A stretch of DNA of 64,000 nucleotides from Onchocerca lupi (Eukaryota > Nematoda > Chromadorea > Rhabditida > Onchocercidae): contig JAOVVO010000005.1 in assembly GCA_028564675.1 (NCBI GenBank), positions 415,073-479,072 of the forward strand, read 5' to 3'. This document shows, piece by piece, positions 15,001 through 25,049 of this stretch. The notes beneath the pieces are model-generated. The model made no database searches and had not been told where the DNA came from. It saw only the letters and a program-made list of their open reading frames with translations. A program made the position numbers and the translations under genes. Numbering within the stretch: position 1 is the stretch's first letter; each line of letters opens with the position of its first letter.

Positions 15001-16680
15001 GCAAACTTTAATAGTTAAATTTTTTGAGAAAATCAGCAAGAATTTAGAAACTTCAATGTATAGTTGAAGTAATGTAAATAAATTAACTAAAAACATATTT
15101 ATTATACTATTTAAAAGTAGATAACATTTTCGAAATTGCTACGTTTGAATTTTTTATAAGTTAGATGAAATCGATCATCAATTAATTACGGTTGCATAAT
15201 CAAAAATTATTGCTTATTTATTTTGTAACATTGGATGTAGTCGATGTTTCAAGGGTTTTTTCACAGTTAATTGATTTTTTAAATCAAAATTAGTTTTCTT
15301 ATATTCTTCTTACAATTACATCGTCCTTATTGTTACAATTGCATTATTTTTTATTTTTATTCATTTATTTTTTTTGTTTTTTTGTATTATTGTTCTAATT
15401 ACATTCGTCCTTTCATTACTTTCCAATTATTCGTTTGAAAACTTTTTAGTAGAGAAATGTAGCTCTAAACTTGCATGATAAAAATTCGGTTCTGAATCTT
15501 ATTTATTCTTTCAGTTATTGCAATCTGTGATCGCACATATTCCGCTGAAGAAGCCACATCTTTTCATTTGTACGCTGATGCATAATGCTGTAGGGAAACA
15601 AGTAGAGCTTCTGCTGAATGCCGATTCAGAAACCGATCGTGAACGATGGCTATCCGCACTAAGACCACCTGCCGTATGAATATATTTATCCTTTAGTTTC
15701 ATTTATCTCATGCATTCTGAAAATTCCTTTTGAGAGCGAGGTAGGAATCAAAGTACTCTATCGATAGCCCTTAAATCGATTTAATTGCAGTGTACCAATC
15801 CGAAAGAAAAAATTTATGCTGATTGGGATTGTCCACAAGCAGTCGCTGTGCATCGATATTCTCCTGATCAAGAAGACGAACTACCATTAGAGAAAGGCGA
15901 TTTAATCAATATATTGCGCAAAATGCCAGATGGTCATAATTCTAGTTTAATTCATTCAATTAATAAATGATCAATATTTATCTGCAATTCATAAATATGG
16001 AAGAGATGGAAATATTAGTATCATCAATTTTAGGTTGGTTTTACGGAGAAAGAGTTCGTGATTGGTACGGTGGTTGGTTTCCATCTTCATATGTTCAGCA
16101 GGTACTTCTTGTTTGTTAGTTTTAAGCGGAAGATTATTGAAGTGAAATTTTTCTGAAAAAAAAACTTTCTTTAGTAATTCTTAGTATTGCAAAATATAAA
16201 ATGATTCTTTCTATCGAAGTTTCTTCATGCTTCATGCCATTTATCTAAGGAGATCAGAGAATATTCATGCTATGTCCTTTAGCGATTTAAAGGAATTGTT
16301 TACTTTGTTTTGCTTTCATTTTTATTTTCTATGTTTGAAACTCTCTTGCAAAAAAAAATTCCGCAGGTACTCAATGATCATGTTCGAGCGAAAAATTATC
16401 GGCAGCGTTTACGCGTCATTCAGGTATCTTTATCATTTTCTCTTATAAATCCATAAGCGATTGAAATGGAAATTTAAGTAGCGGTTAATCGAACAAAAAT
16501 CTCAAGAACCTGAACATTTTTTTAGAACTCCTCATTTTTTAGGCAGCTGCTGATTTTCGTTTCTGTCAAACGCAGATGAAAATAGGGACTGAAGAAAATG
16601 CTTGCTATCTGATGGAGCGATTTCGTCGATTGAGTAACTCTAAAAATATACTAAATGATTTAAAATCAAACCAGATCTAG
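1..16680 (+). CDS. ephx-1: Ephexin-family Rho guanine nucleotide exchange factor (DH-PH-SH3), ~1380+ aa, 5' end uncertain
   Basis: Activates Rho-family GTPases; vertebrate ephexins act downstream of Eph receptors. Exons inferred by splice signal and phase: 1-44 (possible ATG at 18), 475-593, 2057-2077, 6177-6950, 7214-7313, 7401-7483, 7573-7812, 8245-8380, 9300-9425, 10223-10318, 10421-10667, 10827-10955, 11119-11318, 11546-11643, 11775-11898, 11992-12153, 12574-12721, 12790-12877, 13025-13177, 13372-13576, 14052-14149, 14295-14456, 14755-14833, 15515-15673, 15791-15932, 16034-16101, 16367-16423, 16543-16680 (TAG). From 475 these sum to 4152 nt, an exact multiple of three. The N-terminal half is polar with PPPPPI/PPPLPPI runs and a MYEEIEQL motif. 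PLYQIYMMEQN (exon 11775) matches the ephexin regulatory tyrosine segment. The DH domain starts near SEASYLRSINILITHF and contains YIKYCSNQVYQ and LPMQRVTRYPLL. The PH domain covers exons 14052-15673. The SH3 (exons 15791-16101) has DELPLEKGDLI and GGWFPSSYV. Family assignment is near certain; small N-terminal exons are less so. The region before 475 may include an upstream exon outside the window. Confidence 0.93.
5109..5187. repeat. Short degenerate repeat with imperfect hairpin inside the 4.1-kb ephexin intron
   Basis: A unit resembling TCCGACATTTCTGAATATT occurs near 5109 and 5139, again near 5277, and in inverted form at about 5162-5187. The arms 5131-5157 and 5162-5187 can pair with a few mismatches around a short loop. 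It lies in the intron between 2078 and 6176, in which no exon was seen. Confidence 0.45.
10379..10399 (+). repeat. Poly(T) tract
   Basis: An uninterrupted run of about 21 T lies in the predicted intron 10319-10420 of the ephexin gene. It keeps a frame open as polyphenylalanine in a naive translation, so that longer ORF should not be read as coding through this point. Confidence 0.8.
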
Positions 16681-18977
16681 TAAAAAATGTTGATGTTTGC
16701 CATCTATCACGCATTTTATTTATTGATCGACATGAGCAAAGAGAAGAAACTAATGGAAAATTTAAGAATGAAGCATCAAATTAATAAGATATGAAAGATC
16801 GTATGTAATTAAGAGAATGTAATTCATTCTCATAGTGAGCTTATGTCATGGAGAAATCTTCTAATTTAGTCAGTTGTTATCGGCAAATGTCAAGCAATTT
16901 GATGTATTGACATCCAACGATCGGTGAATTCGATAAGTGACTTGTTTATAAAGCGATGTAAACAATGCTGTGTTTATATCATCACTAAGGTCTCAAAGAA
17001 TATTGTAATTAGCCATTTCAAGATCTCTGCTTATCATTCGTTCCGTACGACTTTTTCTTGAAATCCGAAAAATTTTTTTGAAATTTTAATCCTTTCTGTA
17101 ACTTATTTCATATGAACTTGTCTTCATATTTTAATATTTGTAATAGCTGCTGTCATTTTACATGTATATAATCCAGCCAAAAGCAGGTAATATGATTTAT
17201 TAACCTCGTAATTAATTTAATCATGATGGAAATTAAGTTAATTATTCAATAGTAATTATTTTTACGTAAGATGATGTAAGATATTAAGATATTTTTAAGA
17301 TATTTTTACGTAAGATGATATTTTTTACGCAAGATGATGCGATTCAAATGGGGAAGTGTTTTTTTAAATGGGTAACTGGTAACGTCTTCATATGCATCGT
17401 AAGCAGGATTTTAAATAAATATATTTCAGAGTGCTCATCACATGCATATCATTTTTCATCAGTATTTATTTCCTCTTGTCCAATTTTTCTGCTAGCAAAA
17501 TTTCACTTTAAATGAATACTTCATGCAACTTTTGTACTGTGAATTCTCATAAATCCATGAATTTACATTATAATTTGCAAATGTGATTTCATTGCCTTCA
17601 TTATCAATGTAAAAAAGCACCTAATGTCATAGACATAATTATATGTCATTATCTTTTTTCAATTTTCCATTTTGATTATCAATTTCTGTGTAAAAATGAT
17701 GTCAGAATTAAAGTATTATTTTATTTGAACGAGGAGGAACATTGATAATTAAAGTATGAGCTGTGTTTCAAACGACAAGATTATTCGAAAATTATCTATG
17801 TTGAGATAAAATCATTGCAAAATTAAGATAATATTGCAAGTCGAAGACATTTAGAAAAAGAGGTACTTGCTGTTAAGCTTTCTAGCAAATACTTGCTGGT
17901 AGCTACAAAGTTTCGAGGTTGAGCAGAACAGGTGATGTCGCATTTCGTTATATACTAAATTTTAGGACTAAGTAGATATCGCAAACATACAGCATAATAA
18001 TCCAAAGGATAAGTTGGTGAAATAAATTGAATCAAAACGGAGGAAATTGCAGTTTATGTGCGAAAGATACGTTCACGCAGAATACGCGCAGTTGAACGAG
18101 TGCAGTACAGAGCAGATTTGTAATGACGAGTATAATATGTTACATGCAAAAATCATTTCATGATTGAAGAAATAATGATGTCAAGTCGTGCCTAATGATT
18201 TGCAGCTTAATAATAAATTAAGAAGATTGTATTCTTTGTGGCTCTTGTAACACTTCTCAGATCTCTTCTGTACTATTGTTCCCTGTTACAGAATTAACAT
18301 CAGATGATTAATTTGCTGATACTAACAATTATACCAAAAATCATTGACAAAAACTCTAAAACTTAGATAATTGCTGAGAGATACATAAACGATTGAAAAT
18401 ATACGCATATTTATGACAAAAATACCTATGTGAATGAGCTTAGAATAGAAACTTTCTCATAATTCTCAAAAATAAAATATTATGCAAATGCTTCGGATTA
18501 ACACAAATTTTTGGGATTTATATATTGCTAAAAAATAGTAAAAATGGCGAAAAGAATTATCCAATTTTTGAGTTAATTAATCTGAAGAAATCAAACTAAA
18601 AAATATTTCCTTTAATTTCCGATATAGCAAATTTTGTAACTAAAATTGAAATATTCTCTTTCAATGCCTTCCATATAAACAACATGAGATAGAAGTATAC
18701 AATGAAGTATCAGATATCAGCACTAAACAACTTTTATTATTTCTGTCGCATTTTGGCTTGGAATTCATATTTTAATTAAGTTTTCTTTTTTTCAAGTAAA
18801 GATTTCGAAGGATAAAAGTGAAATCGATCTTCCATAACTTGTTCTGATCTCTTTCTTCGAGATGTGTATTTGCATAGCTATTTGCATGTCGATATGTAAT
18901 AAAGTCAAAGAACTTTCTCTCTTTTATTTTCAAGATTTGATTTTTGCTTTTAAAACAGTAAAGTTTGCGGTAGAAAC
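16681..18977. other. Intergenic region between ephexin and the 19-kb membrane-protein gene
   Basis: AT-rich with no supported exon. It is the 3' flank of two convergent genes (ephexin plus strand, small membrane protein minus strand). A short locally repeated block lies at 17257-17340, annotated separately. Confidence 0.6.
17257..17340. repeat. Short imperfect direct repeat
   Basis: The unit TTTTTACGTAAGATGAT appears near 17260, near 17305, and in a variant with ACGCAAGATGAT near 17323, interleaved with AAGATATTTTT units. It looks like local slippage or duplication; no function is inferred. Confidence 0.6.
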
Positions 18978-19964
18978 TTATGAAAAGATTTTCAAGCCGG
19001 TAACTAGGATAACAATCGCAGCAATTGCTACAAACAAAAAGAGTGTTGCGATTATGCCTGATATTACCATGCCCATCTTTTGCGCATTTGTATATTTGGT
19101 CTCTAAAACTATGATCTCAAAAATTTTTTGGAAAATAATTTTACAATCATATTTATAGCAATATAAATTCAATCAATATTTGTCGAATTAAAATTGATCA
19201 CCTCAAGTTCTCAATTTTTGTATTTATCTAATTGATCATTTTAGCTTTATTTATAATATCTTCATAATATATTGAAATATATTTTCATATTGTAATAAAA
19301 ATGACACTTACCTTCTTCATCCAAATCGACACCCTAAATAACAAAAACATTTTTGAAATTGAAAAATTAAAAAAAATTAAGATAAAAATGCAAATGAGGA
19401 AATGATTTTAGACATAAAGATGAGGGAAGTGCTGAAGAAGTTATTTCCTTTTTTCTTTCTGCATTCTGCCAGTTGCTTTTCAGTTTTCATTCTTAATATA
19501 TATTAAGTAAACATGTCTAGTGCCCAAAATAGAATAAATTTGCGAATACAGAATAATTTTAAAATAAAATGTAAAAATGGATAAATTAGCATATTTCATC
19601 GAGAAATAGACTACGGACCACAGATACTAACGCCTTCTTTGGACTTCGTGGTTTTCCTTTATCTTTGGCACCTAAAAATAGCAAAATTTGATCTGAAAAA
19701 AGTTTGGATATTCTGCTTTTGTGCAATCGACATTTCCATATATTGACCTTAGAACAGAAGTTATTTATTTCGCCATCTATGATATTGAAAGTAGAAGTGT
19801 CTCTTGATAACAAGAAGCAAACCTGCAGCTCCTACTTGAGCAGATTTCAATTCGGTGCGATCTCCTGAACTTTGAGCAGAAGGCTGCGTCGTATATTCTA
19901 CAGGAGGTGGCGGTGGTGGCACCACAAAATTTGTTGGTCCCAAATCTTCATATTTATCACCCAT
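18978..19964 (-). CDS. Small single-pass membrane protein, 110 aa, unknown family
   Basis: Four exons read on the minus strand: 19964-19823, 19671-19628, 19333-19312 and 19102-18978 (TAA). The total is 333 nt and every junction is in phase (1, 0, 1). The ATG sits immediately after an acceptor (TATGTTTCAG|ATG), so a 5' UTR exon or spliced leader probably joins there. The protein begins MGDKYEDLGPTNFVV, has PPPPPP near residues 17-22, then a polar, basic stretch (KDKGKPRSPKK) and an acidic one (DLDEEE). It ends in a hydrophobic helix of about 23 residues starting MVISGIIATLFLF with a five-residue tail. That gives an N-out single-pass or tail-anchored topology. YEDL and VEYTT could be phosphorylation or sorting motifs (inference). 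I do not recognise the family. The 22-nt third exon was fixed by phase and a GTAAGTG donor. Confidence 0.75.
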
Positions 19965-21126
19965 CTGAAACATACATTTCACCTATGTTTTTAATTCCTC
20001 ATTTATGAAATGAAGAAAAAATTCTTCAAGACTTGAAAATTTTATGCAAATGAAATTAGAATCATTCCGAAATTGCAATTCCATGAGCATCATAGACGAT
20101 AAGCAAATGTAACCAACCGTTTTCTGTTTGACGATAGTAAAGTCCTAAACTTATCCAGCTTGATAATTTATATATATTATTTGGTTTCACCGCAAATTCA
20201 GGCAAGATTTGCATATTAGGTTTAGGAAATATTGAGGCTAAGCAAAAAATGAAGAGAGAGCCGAGAAGGAAAGGTGAAATAGAGGAAGGAAGGAAGGAGA
20301 GTTAATGAGGAAAAAGAATAGAGTGTGAAATGGAAATTCATTTCATTGTTAATAATATAAAACTTTTTCCCAGGAAGTGCCTTAGAAAGCCTTTCTGTTT
20401 TCTATTGTTCATCAATGAGAAGGATGTGTGAACTTAATTCTTCCTTCATTGCACTTCCTTCTGCCCTCAAACTTTTCTTCCTGAATTGAGTGTTGTCTTC
20501 GCCATATGCATGCACATATGTTCAATTGCAAAATGAATGAGCCTTGGGGTTCTTTGCCCAGTTCTTTACATGCCCATTTCTTCATAATTGAGACTCTTTT
20601 ATTGCTTTCGCTTTTCATAAAACAGGGCAGTATCAGTAGTACCCTTCTTCCTTTCACAAATTCCTCTTAAATCACTTTTGAATTTTCGAAAATTCGGTAT
20701 CTTTTGAAATTCAATGAATTTTCATTACCATCAATTTTGATAAGTGGAAAATGTCAAGAATTTTGAAAAGCTTGATTTTTCAAAATGTTGAATTCAGAAA
20801 ATTGAAGAATATTCATAAGCTTTTAAACTATCTGATAACGAATTTATTGGTTTGAAAACTTCTGAATACTTTTGAGAATTTCAAATTAGCTTTCTGTATC
20901 TATTTCGCTAGCAAATGGGTGGCATAATTAACTGCTTTTCTTTTAATTTATTTCGTAAGTAAAATTCATGCTTTAACATACTTTTCAGGAATATCTTTAT
21001 AAAATATTAATGATGAAGAATGAAAGAAACACATGATACTATGCCATAAAAGCAGATGTTCAATGTTGTTCTTTTCTATGAGCTTAAAAACGCTTGATTC
21101 CGATTATAATCATTTGAGATTTAGGG

Positions 21127-22015
21127 CAAAGTTTGAGCTTGTATTTAAAATATAAACTAATGAATGCTATAAATTGGTGCTTCAATAATTAATAAGTAAA
21201 ATTTAATATTATTTTAATATTAAATTCGTATCAGTACTGCGAAAAACTAAAAATCTTAAGAATAATAACGAAGTTTTTGGCGATTCATTATCATTTATGT
21301 TTGTATCAAACATATCAAAATTTTAAAATTTATACATGAATATCAAAAATAATAGAGATGGCTTGATTTGAAAACTTTGAAGTAGCTAAGCGATATATTG
21401 ATTATGAATTTTATCAAATATAATATGGCTCAGCTTAATAAAATCCGATCCTTTTCAAACAATAAAATAGAAATCTTAAAAATTTTGAGAAATAATGTAA
21501 CCAAAAAAAAAAAAAAAATGGTAGATATTGTTTGCAAAGGCAAGTTGAATAAGTTATGCAAACTAAATAAACTGTCTTCAGATGTTGAAGGATTGCGACT
21601 TCCAATATTTTATAAAATAATGTTCTATAACGATATGCTTCATCTATCAGCACTATTTCATAATTTACATTAATATATAAAATTAAATTCAGTTCCATCC
21701 CAAAATCCCAATGTCATTTAAATTCGAGATTTAATTTCAGTTTATTTTAAGCCCAGTAAATTATGAATATTATCAATAATTTCAATTGAAACAAGTCATT
21801 AAGTTCTATGTTACTATTGCTTGCTTCAAAGTTTTGATATTCTAACTGGCAACTACATTCAAATATATAGCAAGTCATTGCATGGAACAAGTAATAATAG
21901 TCTATTGTCAAATTAATATTAATATGAATTTAATATTATTTTACTTATTAATAATTGAAGTACTAATTTGCACACATTCATTAGTTTTTGTTTCAAATCC
22001 AAGTTTAAACTTTGT
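21127..22015. mobile_element. Foldback / MITE-like element with ~100-bp inverted arms
   Basis: The sequence at 21127-21228 matches the reverse complement of about 21911-22015 along its length with scattered mismatches and a small indel. Shared blocks include CAAAGTTT, AAACTAATGAATG and ATTAATAAGTAAAAT. The ~680-bp spacer has no convincing coding sequence (a 91-codon ORF with a poly(A) run at 21398-21673 looks spurious). Similarity stops abruptly at both outer edges, as expected for terminal inverted repeats of a non-autonomous DNA transposon. No clear target-site duplication was identified by eye. Confidence 0.6.
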
Positions 22016-22310
22016 CTAATCAATTTTGTATTTGTCGTCCCTTTTTTTTTTTTTAATTTCTGTATCTGATTCAACAAGAATTATCAGAATAATAAAATCG
22101 TACAAGGAAGGAAATCGTTTCTTCTGTTTCGCTGTTTTTCAAAAGCGAGAAACGGAAAAAATTTTGTAATTTGATTCATCGAAAATTTGAAGATAAAGAG
22201 CATTTGCTTTGTAAATAAAGAAAAATAGTAAAAAATTATCTAATCTTCGATTGCCATTATTACCTTCGGAATACTTTATATGACGGCTTTACATAATTTA
22301 TCAACATTCT

Positions 22311-22354
22311 CACACTTTAATCATCAGTTACTTGTAACTGATGATTAAAGTGTG
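22311..22354. repeat. Perfect 21-bp inverted repeat with 2-nt spacer
   Basis: Arm 22311-22331 (CACACTTTAATCATCAGTTAC) is exactly complementary to 22334-22354, with only TT between. Flanking bases do not extend the pairing. It lies about 130 bp upstream of the small secreted-protein gene. Confidence 0.9.
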
Positions 22355-22436
22355 TCTAAATTGACATGCTTATTCAACTTTTAATTATCCTCTAACTATA
22401 AATTTCTCAATTAACCATTTGTTGCTTAAAATTGAC

Positions 22437-22448
22437 TATAATTTGCAG
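22437..22448 (+). promoter_or_regulatory. Probable 5'-UTR splice or trans-splice acceptor
   Basis: CTATAATTTGCAG ends about 36 nt before the ATG at 22484. This is a typical position for an SL1 or UTR acceptor in nematodes. It supports that ATG as a genuine start. Confidence 0.4.
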
Positions 22449-22483
22449 GGCATTTGGTAATTTTGCTTTTACAAAGCTACAAA

Positions 22484-23032
22484 ATGTCAAAATTGATATT
22501 GCAAACAATTGGCATTTATTTTCTTCCGTGGTTTCTTTCGATTGCTATAAACTATTCAACAGCTACAGTAAGTTTTTTCTTTCTTACATCAAAGCAGAAT
22601 TATTTCAATAATCATATTTTAAACATTAACTATTTTGAAGAAATATAGCTCTTTAAAACTGAAAGAATCAATTTTGAAACCTCAAGGTCTATTATATTTA
22701 GGGAATAGTATAGAATAATTTCCAAGCATTAGCTATAATTCTGTGATATTATTTCCTGCCGAAAGATTTCGACGTGATTCAGGAAGTGCTTCGACAGATT
22801 GTCGATTGGAAATCTTATTTCGATTTTTCAAATGGCGATGTTTTTCGGTAACCAAAAAATCTCTATGGAATTTCAGGTTTTAAACAGATTTTATCACCTT
22901 GATGATAATGGCATCATGGACGATAATGGCGTACCACAATTGTTCTTCGCCAAGCCAGCATTTACAATCGCCAAAAAGCAAATGAATGAACGAATTATTA
23001 ATTCGCTTTTAAGAAATGCATGGATTGGTTAA
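22484..23032 (+). CDS. Small predicted secreted protein, ~109 aa, unknown family
   Basis: Exon 1 is 22484-22567, ending at a GTAAGT donor. It encodes a hydrophobic start (MSKLILQTIGIYFLPWFLSI) that looks like a signal peptide or membrane anchor. Exon 2 is modelled as 22787-23032 (TAA), which keeps phase 0. The reliable C-terminal part contains FYHLDDNGIMDDNGVPQLFF, then AKPAFTIAKKQMNERIINSL and LLRNAWIG at the end. An alternative places the acceptor at 22782 in another frame, followed by a very short second intron ending at 22873; that changes only the middle of the protein. The KK site followed by a segment ending in glycine resembles a peptide precursor with an amidation signal, but that is inference. 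No homologue was recognised. Confidence 0.5.
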
Positions 23033-23883
23033 TTTTTGTAAGCTTTCCAGGTCTTAATCGCTAACTTGTATTGAATAAGAGAAACTTTTGCTTTAAAAAA
23101 TCGAGTGAAATTTTTGATTCAACATCTACAACCTGCTAAGACAATCATTTACTATGGAACAATGCGGTGATGAAGTTTCTTTGTTTTCACTGAACAGCCA
23201 ATAATTTACATTTTATGAAACTGAAATCTGAATATTTTCTTTATTTTCAACCAGAGCTAGAAAATTAAAAGAAATTCCAAAACTTAATCGTTCATTTCAC
23301 TTTTTCCGCCATGAAATTCAAATCTGAATTATTAAATTCAATATATAGTTTATGTTTCACTGAACACAAATACCAATGGTTTTTAGTCATCAGAATAGCA
23401 CAACTTATTAAAATCTGATAAACTTTTAAGGTCAACCTGCATTTCTGAATAGATATTCTGCACACTAAAAATAGAAGTGTGAATGATTTTTGTTTCACTC
23501 TCTGAAATTTCATTTTATAATAAAAGTTCCATAAAAGTTTTTGTCTCAAATTAGATCATTCCAGGTCCTCAAATTTTGCTTATTTTAAAAATCATAAGAA
23601 TTCTTGCGATAATTGATTAGAACAATCTATTCAAACAACAAAACAGAATACACTGCAGCATCAAAACTGCAGAAGTCTATGCAGAATTCTTGAACTCACG
23701 AAATAAGTTTTTGGATATGAAACTTTTCAATTAGGGTCGAAATTTTAGATAAAAATGATCGAAAACAAATCTTATAAACAATGCTAAAGATATAAATGTC
23801 ATGTCTTCAATCATCGGTCTCAAAAAATATTCACTGTTTCTCGTGCATGTAAAATAAAAAAGTTTTCATTGATTTTCTCAAAT
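23033..23883. other. Intergenic region, nothing supported
   Basis: AT-rich 3' flank of two convergent genes. A minus-strand 85-codon open frame at 23549-23292 has no splice, start or composition support. Confidence 0.55.
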
Positions 23884-25049
23884 TCAATTCTTTAAGGAAG
23901 CGATTTCTGCTCTCGCACAGAGGTTTTGCAGTTGAACTTTATCTTTCTCGCTTTGCTTCATTTTCTGGCCAGTCGAGGTTAACTGAATGCGAAGTTCGCA
24001 TATTTGATGCTTGCACTATAATTTTGGAAAATTAATATCGCTGAGGAATAAGAATAAAAAATTCGAGAAATTAATGCACAGTTGGTCTAATTTATTTGAA
24101 GCCTAACATCATCTATTGTATTAAAAATTAAATTTCTCTCTCTCAATTTAAAAATAAATAATTCAAGAATTAGAAAATTTGTCTAACTCTGCTCTTAAAT
24201 TAAATTAAGATTTATTTAATTTTAAAAAGTTCAAGTATCTTTCCAAAAACTTTTTGGGAAATTCGAATTTAAATTTCGAAATTCTCGAGGAAATTTTACC
24301 CTGCATATTTTGTTCCGCAAAAACTGTATCTTGTTTTTCGTAATCTTCAGTTCATTTTGTATATCGATAATGCAATTCGTGTCAACAGAGATAGACGATA
24401 AGCTATGAGAGATATTATTCAGCTTTCCAAAGGATTTTTCAATTTTGGAAGAAATTAGATTTTAAATGATTTCCCAGAAGTTAAGTCCTTAACGTTCTCA
24501 GGAGAATAGCAAAAAAATTTTGAATTATCGATAAGTTAGAATAAATTAAGTTTGAGTACTTACTTTTTCTTTTCTTCATCTCCGGCCAAACATTTCGGAT
24601 CATAAAATTCGTAATACAAATAGTGCAGTCGTTTTTGCAAGTTATCAACAATTTTGTGATTTTCTTTAGATCTTAAATTAAGAATCTTAAAGCTACTGGA
24701 AAAGTTTTGGAGAAATTGTTTAAATCCTTAAATGATAAAAAAAGTTTCTGAAAATTACAGGTTGCAGAATGAAAAATCAGAGAAGAAAATGACTTTGATT
24801 CGCTAAAAAATTAATCGAAATACAAAAATATATTTGATGCTCTTAATAGAATTAAGATCATTCTAAACTCATTTTGTGGCGCAGAATTGTTTTATGAGTT
24901 ACTGCGGCTTCCAAAATAGTAATAATCTATTCTAATCAAATTTAACGGATCAAATAGCAATATTATTTTCTGTAGGAAGTATAATATTTTGAAGGAGAGT
25001 AGAATTTAAAAAAATAAACGAACTTGATTTCAGCATAAGCAATTTTCAT
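23884..25049 (-). CDS. Coiled-coil-like protein, ~161 aa, five exons, unknown family
   Basis: Minus-strand exons 25049-25020 (ATG), 24926-24869, 24726-24564, 24402-24300 and 24015-23884 (TGA) sum to 486 nt. Phases match at every junction: 0, 1, 2 and 0. Exon 3 encodes FKQFLQNFSSSFKIL and then KRLHYLYYEFYDPKCLAGDE, and ends at a GTAAGTAC donor. Exon 4 encodes IIDIQNELKITKNKIQFLRN. The last exon encodes CKHQICELRIQLTSTGQKMK and ends LCARAEIASLKN. The charged, Leu/Ile-rich composition suggests amphipathic helices. There is no membrane segment or clear signal peptide. None of the exons exceeds 60 codons, so ORF scanning misses the gene. The short first exon is the least certain part. Function unknown. 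Confidence 0.65.

Larger units (their letters stand above)
19965..22436. other. Intergenic region containing a foldback repeat and a weak minus-strand ORF
   Basis: Mostly AT-rich. A purine-rich GAAGG/GAGAG stretch lies at about 20245-20320. A minus-strand open frame at 20657-20412 (81 codons, no good upstream ATG; internal ATG begins MKSESNKRVSIMKKW) is possible coding but without splice or family support. The foldback element at 21127-22015 and the hairpin at 22311-22354 are listed separately. Confidence 0.5.

Noticed and set aside
18862..19158. 98-codon plus-strand ORF
   Set aside because: Antisense to the membrane-helix exon of the minus-strand 110-aa gene.
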